Source of the DNA: Gracilaria caudata
Taxonomy: Eukaryota > Rhodophyta > Florideophyceae > Gracilariales > Gracilariaceae
NCBI GenBank assembly: GCA_030374735.1
Contig: JASCIV010000187.1
Span: 1-33,740 of the forward strand
Length of the DNA stretch: 33,740 nt
Reading direction: 5' to 3'
Position numbers and translations under genes: made by a program. Every line of letters begins with the position of its first letter. The first letter of the stretch is position 1. Under the pieces are notes generated by a model. It did no database searches. It had not been told where the DNA came from and saw only the letters and a list, made by a program, of their open reading frames with translations. This document shows, piece by piece, positions 20,031-29,923 of the stretch.

Positions 20031-20489
20031 ATGGGGGCATGCTTCAGCTCTAGTGCAGAAGTCAAGCTAACGAGCCCGAAGAACCAATCCGCTCCGTTCA
20101 CGATGTCCATTGCCTTTCCATTCTGCGCTCCCTACAGTCTTCAAGTGGATCCTAACGAAAAGCTCGGTTCAGTGCGAAAACGAGTTGTAGCCGAAATGGA
20201 ACGTCGGGAAAGAATGGGCGAAGACTTCGCGAGAGTTGAAGGCAACTTGGTCACTACCGATGAAGACACGATGGAAAGAAAACAGCTCCACGATAACATG
20301 ACAATTGCTCAAGCTGGCATTAAGCCAAAGCAATACTTGTGGTTCCAAGATGAAGAAGAGAACACACGAGTCCAAGATCTATTAATGCGTAGTTCAAGGC
20401 TTACCGAAAACACTTCACATAATAGCCGAGGGGTGAAGCAGGGAATGGCTTTGATTAAGGAGGAAGATGAAGCTGTGGCAGGTTATTAG
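20031..20489 (+). CDS. Small acylated protein with a possible ubiquitin-like fold
   Basis: The first ATG in the frame is at 20031 and gives 152 residues. It starts MGACFSSSAEVK. Gly2 with Ser6 is a classic N-myristoylation context, and Cys4 is a likely palmitoylation site, so membrane attachment on the cytosolic face is inferred. Residues about 24-106 read like a ubiquitin-like or RalGDS-type beta-grasp: FPFCAPYSLQVDPNEKLGSV, a helix KRVVAEMERRERMG, VEGNLVTTDED, KQLHDNMTIAQAGIKP and KQYLWFQ. The tail is polar. There is no C-terminal diglycine, so it is not a conjugated modifier. I do not recognise the family. It converges with the archease gene (about 250 bp apart). Confidence 0.65.
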   Translation: MGACFSSSAEVKLTSPKNQSAPFTMSIAFPFCAPYSLQVDPNEKLGSVRKRVVAEMERRERMGEDFARVEGNLVTTDEDTMERKQLHDNMTIAQAGIKPKQYLWFQDEEENTRVQDLLMRSSRLTENTSHNSRGVKQGMALIKEEDEAVAGY

Positions 20490-20742
20490 ACCTCTAACGC
20501 AGGACGCCCAAATCTTTGTTTAAGCGAAGAAAGAACATTTGACCAGAAGTCATTGGTCTCGTAATCTCTTGAGGCGCTCTTCCGCAAATCTGATTCTATT
20601 CAAAGTCCATGTCCCCCAGTCTCCATCTGTTTCGCATTGGAATTCTGGGCTGAAATACACCACAAGGACTCATGCAATGCACACCAGATAGACGAAGTTC
20701 TGTAGATAAGTACCGTAAAGATATAGCCTCTCGACCATCATT
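20490..20742. other. Intergenic gap between convergent genes
   Basis: These 253 bp lie between two stop codons and should hold both 3' ends. No terminator-like or RNA feature is evident. Confidence 0.4.
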
Positions 20743-21324
20743 CTAGATGTCCACAATAACGAAGGTTTGCACTTCGCCGGGTTTTTTCAAAATCTGCATG
20801 TTTGAGTACGTAATCGCCTTCACTTCAGTTCCTTGAGAGTGGTGTGAGGAATCGAATTTTCCGCCTTGCACTATGACCTCCATTTTCCATGTAAAAGTAT
20901 CTAAAGATCGAACTACCAATCTTTTCGTGACGAATTGCTCCGTATGGAACACATAAAGGCACTCGTCCATTAGATTGAACAATAAACTTTGCTCATCATG
21001 ACCTTGAACATTGATATCAGCTTCCAAATCACCCGTGATCTCATCTAATTCAACCATATAACCCGACATGCCGACAACGGCGGCACCATACGCTTCGCTC
21101 ATGTCAGCACCCCAGGAATGAATCTGAACGTCCGCGGTATGGTCTAGATATTCCCAACCCCCTCTTTGTATGGTCTCAGGACTCTCAGCTCTTCTGGTGA
21201 TGAACCTCCGAGAGCTAACTCCGTTTGCAGAGCCCGGGTGATCTTCATGATTCTTTGATAAGTTCCAAGTTTCCCGCTGTGGTAGTTGTTGCCAGGTCAC
21301 GGCAAATGCTTCTTCTGCTGACAT
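20743..21324 (-). CDS. Archease (tRNA ligase cofactor)
   Basis: A 193-residue minus-strand protein from ATG 21324. The archease domain covers about 56-193. It opens with GGWEYLDHTADVQIHSWGA (56-74), includes DEQSLLFNLMDECLYVF, and ends GEVQTFVIVDI. The DHTADV motif and the Asp at the C-terminus (DI) are the known metal-binding signature. Archease activates the RtcB/RTCB tRNA ligase by promoting its guanylylation, and so supports tRNA splicing and related RNA ligation. Residues 1-55 are an extra, poorly conserved stretch with no clear domain; it could be a targeting sequence or spacer. An alternative start is not obvious because no ATG lies between residue 1 and the domain. It is intronless. 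Confidence 0.9.
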   Translation of the reverse strand: MSAEEAFAVTWQQLPQRETWNLSKNHEDHPGSANGVSSRRFITRRAESPETIQRGGWEYLDHTADVQIHSWGADMSEAYGAAVVGMSGYMVELDEITGDLEADINVQGHDEQSLLFNLMDECLYVFHTEQFVTKRLVVRSLDTFTWKMEVIVQGGKFDSSHHSQGTEVKAITYSNMQILKKPGEVQTFVIVDI

Positions 21325-22362
21325 CTTTCCAGGACCTCCGAAGTTTTGTGTGCGAGAGCTTCAACAAAGACCCCGCGCTGCGGAAACAAAGCTTGTCACG
21401 TTTCCGTTCAGGAAATCGGAAGACAAAAGCTTGTCATGAGAGCAGCAGTATGGGGCAAAGTGTGGACAAACGAAGAGATCAACCCTTCGGGTTAAAGGAG
21501 TACCAATGGTATGATACTGCTCAAAGTTGGAACTTACACCCGTATGCAAGAGCGCTCAAGCCGCGCTGAAGCGGCTCTGAACTTCACATGTTCAGACTCT
21601 GAACTACAGAGTGGCTGATCCTCTTCAACAGAACTTCCGTATTTTCGAACAACAAATTTTTTGCGCTCGCAGGTCAATTGTGATACGACGTACAAGGGGA
21701 ACGCTACGACGGTACAGCATCATGATGGAAATCAAACTTCTGCTCGACAGATCCACACGCCTGGAATCCAAGGTTTGGGATACAAAGGTATCTACGAACT
21801 TCTGTGTATTCCCCCCCGCCCCCCCTCGTTGAAAACCTACCCTGGAAAGAACAAACTGTAAAAAGAAAAGTGTTCTCTCCCTGTTATCCGTTTATTTATA
21901 AATTCACAACACTGGGGCTCTACAAAATATGATTTCACTGCCAAAGTTTCCGTACCAGACAGAGCATCAAACAAAAGAGAACGTCTTGCAATAGCCTTGC
22001 AAAATCCTGTGGGAATCAACCAATCCGTCATAGATTAGTAACGAAGCTTTGGAACATCAGCTCGACACTGTCGAACGAAAACAAACTGAAAATGTTTTAA
22101 CGACTTGACAAATGGGTGGACATTTCTAGAAAGATATTTTACTGACACATGCATCAACTACGCATCGACGCCGCATGCCTTAAAGCTCATGGGCATGATC
22201 ATCATGTAGCCTTCAATCTCTCATTGTGAAAGAAGAAAGCGTGGAATAGAAAGCAGTTGAATCAACAGCAAGTTGATTAGGCAAAGTAAGATGCAGCTTC
22301 TGTTAGAAGCTGTTCTGAGTCGGCAATAACGTCATGCCGTAAACGTTGTGTGAACAATGTTT
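21325..22362. other. Intergenic region, no gene supported
   Basis: Only short overlapping frames occur. A C-rich run lies near 21810-21828. The right-hand end should contain the 3' region of the secreted-protein gene on the minus strand. Confidence 0.45.
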
Positions 22363-22761
22363 TTAAAGAACTCTCGGAAGTCCGTATCCCGGAAGACATG
22401 CGTCAGCTCTTTGAGCATCGGACCAGAGACGGTCGGTGTTGATCGATCCTCCGTTCCGGTACGAATTACAGTATGAGCTTAGAGTACCAGGGTTTGAATT
22501 AATATATGTAGTGCAAAGCGAAATTAGGCGGTTTGCGTCATGGCTTGAAAAGAACGAGCCTCCAGTCGTCCAAAGATAATAACATCCACATCTTCCAATT
22601 CTTCTAATGTTCGAGAAAGCGCAAAATCCAGACATCCGCACCGACTGCTTCTCGAGAAAAAATGGGTGAGCTTCATTCATGTGACGAACGGGTCCTGCAG
22701 CATTTGCATGAAAAGTGAGCAGAGAGATGATGCAAATCGAGAGAAGTTTGTAGAAAACCAT
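22363..22761 (-). CDS. Small secreted cysteine-rich protein
   Basis: The frame is open upstream to 22869, but the first ATG is at 22761, giving 132 residues. Residues 1 to about 22 form a signal peptide (MVFYKLLSICIISLLTFHAN followed by AAGP). The mature part has six cysteines (47, 58, 60, 83, 98, 122), enough for three disulfides, with RCGCYYLW and SYCNSY as local patterns. I do not recognise the fold. It is likely exported to the cell wall or medium. A TATAAAAGG box lies about 90 nt upstream of the ATG, unusual in this window and consistent with strong or regulated expression. Six-cysteine secreted proteins can be structural, enzyme-inhibiting or defensive, and nothing here decides between these. 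Confidence 0.65.
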   Translation of the reverse strand: MVFYKLLSICIISLLTFHANAAGPVRHMNEAHPFFLEKQSVRMSGFCAFSNIRRIGRCGCYYLWTTGGSFFSSHDANRLISLCTTYINSNPGTLSSYCNSYRNGGSINTDRLWSDAQRADACLPGYGLPRVL

Positions 22762-22851
22762 GACGCCTGACTTGACTCGGTTCTGGTGTGGTTTAGTTGC
22801 TCTTCTAGTGACAGAGTTAGTTGCGAGGTTGAAGTGGTACATGGATCCTGT

Positions 22852-22860
22852 CCTTTTATA
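22852..22860 (-). promoter_or_regulatory. TATA box of the cysteine-rich protein gene
   Basis: On the minus strand the sequence reads TATAAAAGG, a consensus TATA element, with its 3' edge 90 nt upstream of the ATG at 22761. The spacing leaves room for a short leader of about 60 nt. Confidence 0.6.
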
Positions 22861-22869
22861 ACGATCCAA

Positions 22870-24490
22870 ATTGTGCTACATTATGGCCTGAGGTAAACAG
22901 CTTCCTTATTGGAAAGTTATATCTACCTTTACAGCAAAAAATGCGTGCGAACGAACGAAACGTGTACATGCCCACAGTGAACAAGCGCAAGAGTGCTTCT
23001 TGAGAGGCCTCTCAACTCTTCCGAGTGTCAAGCACACAGACTGATAGATAGCAGTGATAATTCTGTGCACTTGAGGTATTCCGGTTCTTGCTGGCTTTTG
23101 AAGGGCTCGAAGGGCGCGTAAAAGCCATTATGGCTAGATCGTTAGTACTCGGCAGCATAAAAATAACCAGGTTATGGTCCTTCTGTCCCTTTATCGATAG
23201 ACGTCTGCAACATTTCGCGTCTATTTGTGGCGCCTAGAAAAAAAAAATTTTTTTCCCACCCCAGGTCTTGCTAGGTCTTGCTGGATTTTGTCACGTGTTG
23301 CCATGGTTGCGACCTCGAAGGTAAACCAGCGCAAGCTCTAAGTCATTTCTTTCGCCAACTGTTTGCGAAGAGCCATCCATGCATCGCAACAGTGATGAAG
23401 AATGACGAAGATGTTTGTTCTTTAACTTTATAACCTTATAACTATCTTATCAGCGAAAAAAAAAGAGTTGGCTTACGTTCAACCTCCAGATTAGCGCGCC
23501 CCAAGCCAACAGTTAAAGGAAGATGAGAATGAAAACAAATAAGGCATCGATATTATTGGCATCCTACTCAAGTGCAAAAAAGCAATGACAAGAAGTGATG
23601 GTGAGATTGTTTTCTTTTTGGCAATTTGTAACATGTTGTTTCGATGTGGAACAGCGCAGTTCATAGACGCTCGCGGCTGTGGTAGGAAGTCTGGCAATCT
23701 AACATTACCAAGCCAAAGCGACGCAGTACGGAAGCATTCTGCAGTTACAGCATCTGCCGTCAATGACGATCTTTGAGTTTCGCAAGGTAACCTTACCCTT
23801 CGTAGCAACATGGAACTTTGCTTGACACCTCTTCATAGCTTTGTCCTTTGCCATCGCGAGAGTTGACGTGTATTGCATCACAGACTAGTCGTCATAGACA
23901 ATTATGAAACGGGAAGAACTTAACATTACTTCGAAGGACGCGTCATGCGCTCGAAACAATGCCAATATCATAAAAGGCCAATGAGCATCCCGGTAACGCT
24001 AGAGGTTTTGGACTGGTCGTGCAAACGCAGAAGGGCGAGCGATGTTCTCCAGTCTCGAGTGAAGAGTGCAGAACAAGATGTGAGTAGTCATGCTGGCAAT
24101 AAAAAGGCTTTGTTTATACAGATGATTGGTGAAACCTCATGGGACGTGGATGTAAGTAGTATATGTACAACACGACGGGGGATGGTTCTGTTGGAGTGTT
24201 GTGAGAAACTTCCGATCATCACGTTGGCGAAGGCCCTAATCAGCATGGCGTCTGGTAGAGCGAGTGCCTTCCGCCGGCGCGGTGAATAGGAAAGCATTTC
24301 TTCGCTTCGAAAGTTCAGCTCCATATAAAACAGTTAGCAGTTGGTGCAGCTTGAAGGTTCTTTCCAGCTAAGACGAAAACAGAAAAACCTGTTCCGATTT
24401 CACCACACATGGCTGGAAGACACAAATGGCGTGATATCTAACATAGAACAAAAAGAGACTTGTGCAAGTACAATGTACACCCCACACACT
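22870..24490. other. Intergenic region with low-complexity tracts
   Basis: It holds an A-run followed by a T-run at about 23238-23254, a two-copy AGGTCTTGCT duplication (23263-23282) and a CCTTCGTA octamer (23797). One plus-strand frame from ATG 23945 to 24289 encodes 114 residues without a recognisable domain. I leave it uncalled. Confidence 0.4.
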
Positions 24491-26431
24491 CTACCAGACC
24501 GACTGCGGAACCCTTAATCCTCTGGAGAGTAAGGAACTTATTTGATGTGGCCAGCGTGTTCGACATGCATATGCTGCTCGGACCGGAGCCATAAGCGCCG
24601 TCGCAGCGACTGGCGGCACGGCCGTGGTGTACGTACTCACCTGGATTCCGTTCACCACCACATTACCTTGAACAGTTTGTGGGTTGTACAGTCCACGCCT
24701 TTGAACGCGAGACACACTCACCGCAAGTATTCTTCGATCTTGCGATTGCAGTACGTCTCGAGAACGCACTTGTCCTGCTGGTTGTAATTTGTCGTTGATG
24801 TATATATAGTGACCGGGCGAGACTTGTAATGTTTGTCCATGTGATCCTTCAATGCTCACGAAGCTCGAAACGATATCGGGGTCCTGGTGCGAGAACATAA
24901 ACACTTCAGAGAACACAGGTTCGCCAAGATCATTTGTGGCTACCTGAACCTGATCCCCAACTCGCAGATTTTCCATTCGTATCGTAGAACCATCATCCAA
25001 CATAACAGTCGCTTCAGCAGGGAAGCAAGCCCTCCCTTCTGCCGGAGAAGACTCCGATTCCTCTGCAGCCGCCCCAAATGTGGAAGGCTCACGATCGGGT
25101 TCCTCCGATTCGGATTCGGATTCGGATTCTTCCGCAGACACGGGCGTAGCGAGAGGGGATTCCCGGGGCGACTCCCCTGTCGGATCGGTAGACTGCGTCC
25201 CCTGGCCCGAGGACGTTGGATTTTGGGTAGTTTCCGGGTTTTCAGGCGGTACAATGGCTACTGGGGCACTCGTTCCAATTGGGGACGGTTCAGCACGAAT
25301 TTCTTCTTGTACATCACTCGTTTCAATAATGACCGGTAACGGCGTCTCTCGCACGTCATCAAGAAAAGTGGTGAACTCGTCATCCGGATCTCCACCCTCA
25401 ATGATTTGCTCATGTCTTGGGATTTGTACAATGCTGAACGCGCCGTTGGCTCTGCCAAAGTCGCCGCTGATAGGGAATAGCCAGTCTCCAAACTCTCCTA
25501 CTCCTACAGGTCCGTTCGTAAGCGCACTCTTCAAATAGCGAATGAACTTGGCTTGACGTGGGTACATGCGACTGAATTCCAACACGGCAATCGCATTGAG
25601 ATGTGGCATTGATATGTACATGATGTTCTCATTGGTAGAATCGAAGAGAATTCCGAGCGCACCGACAAAGGTTTTGACGCGCCCCATGATGTTCACTTTG
25701 CGCATTTCTGGAATGACGGTAGTTCTCTTGAGGATCATTGTGAAGATTTCACCGGTAGCCGAGTTGAGCACATAACCGGTTTCGTTGAATTTTCGGGTCC
25801 ACTCAACACCATAGACGTTAATTTTGCCCGGCTCCTGGACATACGCATCACCTTCGTATAAGACGCGTTCGCCCTGGAAGGTGGTGTTGGTAAGCGGTGG
25901 CGGATGACCTCGCAACGGACCCTCATCAGCCAGCGGAAGATAGTGGAACCTGGCGTTGTTGGAGTCCATAACAAGAAGCTGGTATCGCGTTTGAATGCAA
26001 CCGGTGAGAAAGGAGGTACCTCCCTTCTCTTGAACAGTTGTAAGCTGATACTTTCGAAGCAATTCGCCGCGACGATTGAAGGCAAACACGGCGCCTGTGT
26101 GACGACCGGTGGCATACAAGGTACCAGGACCTCGGGAATCCAGGCACAAGCCACCGAATGGCTGGTCATCGCCACCGGGGTTGATCATGGCGACAGAGCC
26201 TGTCTTAACGTCGACGAGCATAAGTTGGCCAGAAACTGAAGCGACGTACATAGTGGTATCAAATCCGGCCACGATTCCGACGGGGCGGTTCAGCACCTGC
26301 TCTGTCTCGGTATCTTTTAACAATATCTCGATTGGAAAGGTGGCACGAAAGGGACCTGATGATAATTGAGCACGACTGGCGGGTATGCATAACGTTGAGA
26401 GGGTGATTAAGACAAGAAATACGACGCTCAT
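24491..26431 (-). CDS. Secreted beta-propeller protein with C-terminal Hog (hedgehog-type Hint) domain
   Basis: A 646-residue intronless protein from ATG 26431. A signal peptide covers residues 1 to about 21 (VVFLVLITLSTLCIPASRAQ). Residues about 40-345 look like an NHL/SMP-30-type propeller, with repeated strands such as RPVGIVAGFDTTMYVAS and GTLYATGRHTGAVFAFN. Residues about 361-466 are a Pro/Thr/Ser/Glu linker with a SESESESE run. The Hint domain starts at Cys469 (CFPAEATVMLDDGSTIRMEN, then LRVGDQVQV). It has VSPGHYIYI with His541 and closes with GLYNPQTVQGNVVVNGIQVS. In hedgehog proteins this module cuts itself off through a Cys1 thioester and attaches a sterol to the N-terminal part. Cys1 and the His are present; the usual Thr of TxxH is Ser538 and the residue before Cys1 is Ala. 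A C-terminal tail (about 605-646) could be the adduct-binding region. Release or lipidation of the propeller is inferred. Confidence 0.85.
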   Translation of the reverse strand: MSVVFLVLITLSTLCIPASRAQLSSGPFRATFPIEILLKDTETEQVLNRPVGIVAGFDTTMYVASVSGQLMLVDVKTGSVAMINPGGDDQPFGGLCLDSRGPGTLYATGRHTGAVFAFNRRGELLRKYQLTTVQEKGGTSFLTGCIQTRYQLLVMDSNNARFHYLPLADEGPLRGHPPPLTNTTFQGERVLYEGDAYVQEPGKINVYGVEWTRKFNETGYVLNSATGEIFTMILKRTTVIPEMRKVNIMGRVKTFVGALGILFDSTNENIMYISMPHLNAIAVLEFSRMYPRQAKFIRYLKSALTNGPVGVGEFGDWLFPISGDFGRANGAFSIVQIPRHEQIIEGGDPDDEFTTFLDDVRETPLPVIIETSDVQEEIRAEPSPIGTSAPVAIVPPENPETTQNPTSSGQGTQSTDPTGESPRESPLATPVSAEESESESESEEPDREPSTFGAAAEESESSPAEGRACFPAEATVMLDDGSTIRMENLRVGDQVQVATNDLGEPVFSEVFMFSHQDPDIVSSFVSIEGSHGQTLQVSPGHYIYINDKLQPAGQVRSRDVLQSQDRRILAVSVSRVQRRGLYNPQTVQGNVVVNGIQVSTYTTAVPPVAATALMAPVRAAYACRTRWPHQISSLLSRGLRVPQSVW

Positions 26432-28636
26432 GCTGTCGGGAGAAGGGGCGCGGCGGCGGGCCAGCGGGCACAGCGACGGCAGCTCGGAGAGGATGTTGTT
26501 TGGTGTGTCGCGAAGCGGTTAGAAACGAATGGAAGGCGCAGCGAGACGAGCGATCCGAGAACGAGGGTTGAAAGGGTGTGGCCGGCGGCGCATAAATCGT
26601 GCTCCAATGAGGGAAACGACGAAGCGGGAATGCTCAGAAAAGGCGGGACAGCGTCTGGCGCTGCGTGCGGGGTGAGGTGTGGCGAGAGGTGGTGACAAAC
26701 ACGAAGTCGACAGACGAGCACAGAGATGCCAGTCGAACAGTGAACGGTGCAATGGCGCACACAATTGTGAGGCACGACAGTGGGCGCGCTGCGGTAAAGG
26801 GGGGAAGCGGTGCGGGGCGGCCGGGAAAGCGTGTGCATTGACGAAGTGGCACAGCGAGCCAGCACGCGGCGCAGGGCGGCCACGTGACGCAGAGCGAGCG
26901 AATTGCTTGCCGTTTCTCGCTTCGCGTCGCAGCGCAGCGCAGACGCATGCGCGACGCGTGTGCGCCGTTTCGCAGCGGTGCGCGTCTTTTTTTGCTTTCG
27001 GAGAGTTAATTCGGCGGGCGCGGTGGTGCTTTTTGCTGCGCACGTGCTGCGATAATTATTGGGTGCTCGCCACATGTAAGCTCCGCGACAGCGGGCTGAC
27101 CAATCGCGTCGCTGTTGCGAGCGGCGTTGTGGCACATTGGGCACATCTAAGACGCATGCTGATGCAGTTGAGCTTCATCAAGCTGTCCATCTGGTGAGGG
27201 CGAGCGTCATGGGTAGCGCTCGTGTCCTCCATCCACTGCGGCGTATATGCCGCATCAGCTTCATTCCAACGACTGTCATGTGAGCACACATGTCCTTCAT
27301 GATTCATAACTGGGTAGCTCAAGCGCTCTTGCGACGCATTTGTTTGCGCAAAATGTTGTCGCGATGGTAAAACGTGTCTCGAGCCCAATATAAGAAAGCA
27401 CTGATCACGCTGCGTTTGGCGCCACGTCTCTCTCCACTTGTTTCGATTGTTCAACGTCATAGAAAAAAGCGATCTCGTGCGCCCCATCGCCAATTGCAGC
27501 AGAAGCGGCGAAAGCAAATGCGGCCATTTTCAATAATAAAGCAACAAAAATTGCGCTGTGGCTGTTGTCCCATATCAGCAATGCTTGATTTGAGAAAAAG
27601 TCACGCGTGTCTATAAGTGCTGTTTGCGCACTGCATTTGACACGTCACATGCTCATACTGTGACCGTCACTGCCCTTTTCTATTCAATTGTTTAAAGCGC
27701 GTTTTTGATTTGCTCTTAGAGAAGCGCAGCCGTTGAACACCGCGCTCAGCAGAGCCGCCACTGAGTGCCATCGTGAACATTGTTCGACAAAGTCATCAAC
27801 AGAAAGATACCATAGCCCTTTCCTGTTTCCCCCCCAGGGACGGTTTAAGCCCTTTTAAACGTGTTCCTGCTGCTTTCAGGAAGCAGTAACTTCAGTGTTA
27901 GCTTCGAGAAACGCATTTCTCCCATCGCACATGACGTCACAGCACGTCCTTCCTTTTTTATCTCGGGTTATATGTATGAGAACTGTTTTATTCGCCGCGG
28001 CTGTGCTTCCGATCCATCCATCTCCGTTTTCTGCGCAACAAGAACACCGCTGAAAAGGTTAAAAAGTACTCCCAAGTACAGTATAAACTTCGTGGTACCC
28101 TGACAGCATTCCCTGATGGCAGACAAGCCATCGGCATATTGTGTCAACTTCAGAAACTGCCACGTTTCAAGCTTTTAGCGCACCAACCGCTTTTCCGCCG
28201 ACGTCAACGCTCGCGCCTCGCCGCTCAACAGCCGCTCACCTGAGCTCGCGCGCCTCTCCGCTCATCGCGTTGCTGACCCCAACGCACGCCAACTTTGCGT
28301 GGCGCTGCTTTTTTTGCACCTGCCAGAATATAAGCTTCTGCTAAATTCTGCTCACAGTTCAGGAAACAGCCACACAATCGCACCTGCTATCATACAGTAC
28401 CACAGATGAGACCAACTCTCGTCCACACCATCGAGCTCTCTTCGCAACCTCGCCCACTGCAGCTGTTGCAGATCCAACCTTCGACAGCCGAAATGTCGCA
28501 TTTCTCTTTGAACACGCAGCGCGCGCTAGAGCGAACCCCTGCAGTATTTCAGTTACCCTAATACCTGGGCATGCGCCGTGCGTTTTACGCACCATTCCAT
28601 GCCGATTTTAACCCTCTAGTAGCTTGCTATCGCATG
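26432..28636. other. GC-rich 5' region of the Hog gene and intergenic DNA
   Basis: From 26432 to about 27150 the sequence is visibly GC- and CpG-rich, unlike the rest of the window. It carries CACGTG at 26881 and 27041 and ATTGG (reverse CCAAT) at 27058 and 27136. This fits a promoter or long leader for the minus-strand Hog gene. The long overlapping frames here are a consequence of composition. From 27600 onwards a TGACGTCA element lies near 27933, with no gene evident. Confidence 0.45.
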
Positions 28637-29923
28637 TCACGCATGTCGATAATCATGCCGCGGATGGTTGGTATACTTGTGCCTCGAAAGCTCGCCAACA
28701 ATTACATCCATCGCCAGTCCATCGTCCTTGTACCAGAACAGCCGCCAAATTCGTTCCATTGTTTGCAATCTCTGCAAAACTTCCTGTCCTGAAATGGACC
28801 GCAGCACCGAATTTATGGAGAACACATCCTGTGGTCGCATCCAAACTACCACTTCATCGTACGGGATAACATCCTCAAACGCCAGTTCCTGACGTTCAGA
28901 CAGAACCACCGGAACGCATCCGAGAAGAATTCCGTAGTATGGCCGTGGACTCCATGGATGCCATCCTTCGGGCGCCATGCAGAACATCGAGTTTCTCATG
29001 TCATTCAAATAGTCTTCCGTTCGTGTTCCTGTGATTCGGAACCCAGGTGTGCGGTACATTTCGTTCACCAGATATTGTCGCACCCCACCAGAGTAGTTCC
29101 GTCCACGATGGTCTGCAATCGATGAGGAGAACGACTGACCCCCAAAGTGAGCCATAAACGATCGCTCCGCCAACGCAAATGATTTTCGTTCTATGCCGTC
29201 TTTGAAAACTGGAGTGATGTAATGCGATAAGTCAGGGGGAATCACAATGTCCTTTCGTGGTACGTATTCTTCCGAAAAGAAGTCCCCATTGTGCGTCAAG
29301 AATATGCCGCTACGCCACTTTCCCCAATTGTCTCCTGCCAACCTCGCACCGAAGCCTTGTGTGAAGGTGTACACGTGATCACGACCTTGTGACCTGTTGA
29401 AATAGGGGTACTTATGGATAATATGACCCATGGCTTCGTCGAAGAACATACCGGTCTTGGTAAGATTATTTGGGTGATTATTGATCAGAAAGCAAGTAAC
29501 ATATATTGGTACATAAAAGAAATCGGCCATCTTGGGGTTCGTGGTCCTGGCTTTAGAGTTCAACAAACCTTTGTGAACGGTCACCTCTGCGCTGTAAAAG
29601 TTCTCGTCACAATAAGGATCGCGAATTGGAGCTGGTTTCTGATGACTTCTGGCAACTTGCAACGTATTGTACTTCGGTGGTATGTTGTACACATATATGC
29701 GCACGTCCCGACTTCCCTGGATTGCGTTCTTAACAATATTCGCAGCACGCTGATGAACTGATGACGAGTCAGAGAGAGTGTTCATAGTCGGCACCTGTGA
29801 GTTGAGTATCGTTGAGCGTGACCACGAAATGATTCTCCAAAACACAAGCGCGACAGCAGCTGAATGTAATAGGAGTGCCAAGTTTGAGGTCTCGCGTTCG
29901 AAACGTATGTGAGAAGACCCCAT
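28637..29923 (-). CDS. Exostosin-family glycosyltransferase (GT47-like)
   Basis: A 428-residue type II membrane protein from ATG 29923, with a short cytosolic end and one anchor at about 14-33 (NLALLLHSAAVALVFWRIIS). The lumenal part begins with RIYVYNIPPKYN (75-86), typical of exostosin proteins. It continues ADFFYVPIYVTCFL (133-146), and reaches the conserved donor-binding block FCMAPEGWHPWSPRPYYGI (314-332), then GCVPVVLSERQELAFEDVI. Family members use a GT-B fold in the Golgi to extend glycans or wall polysaccharides with an inverting mechanism. The acceptor and donor cannot be read here. Divergent from the glycosyltransferase at 30881, with a 957-bp gap. A wall-galactan or glycoprotein role is inferred. 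Confidence 0.85.
   Translation of the reverse strand: MGSSHIRFERETSNLALLLHSAAVALVFWRIISWSRSTILNSQVPTMNTLSDSSSVHQRAANIVKNAIQGSRDVRIYVYNIPPKYNTLQVARSHQKPAPIRDPYCDENFYSAEVTVHKGLLNSKARTTNPKMADFFYVPIYVTCFLINNHPNNLTKTGMFFDEAMGHIIHKYPYFNRSQGRDHVYTFTQGFGARLAGDNWGKWRSGIFLTHNGDFFSEEYVPRKDIVIPPDLSHYITPVFKDGIERKSFALAERSFMAHFGGQSFSSSIADHRGRNYSGGVRQYLVNEMYRTPGFRITGTRTEDYLNDMRNSMFCMAPEGWHPWSPRPYYGILLGCVPVVLSERQELAFEDVIPYDEVVVWMRPQDVFSINSVLRSISGQEVLQRLQTMERIWRLFWYKDDGLAMDVIVGELSRHKYTNHPRHDYRHA

Noticed and set aside
23945..24289. 114-residue plus-strand open frame
   Set aside because: Starts with ATG but shows no recognisable domain, and another frame overlaps it on the other strand.
24887..25538. Plus-strand open frames with Ser-Asp and Phe/Gly/Arg repeats
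   Set aside because: They are antisense reads of the Ser/Glu-rich linker of the Hog protein.
26428..27144. Long minus-strand open frames upstream of the Hog gene (up to 238 residues)
   Set aside because: Two or three frames are open at once, the products are Arg/Ser/Cys-rich without a domain, and the stretch is GC-rich, so the openness follows from composition.
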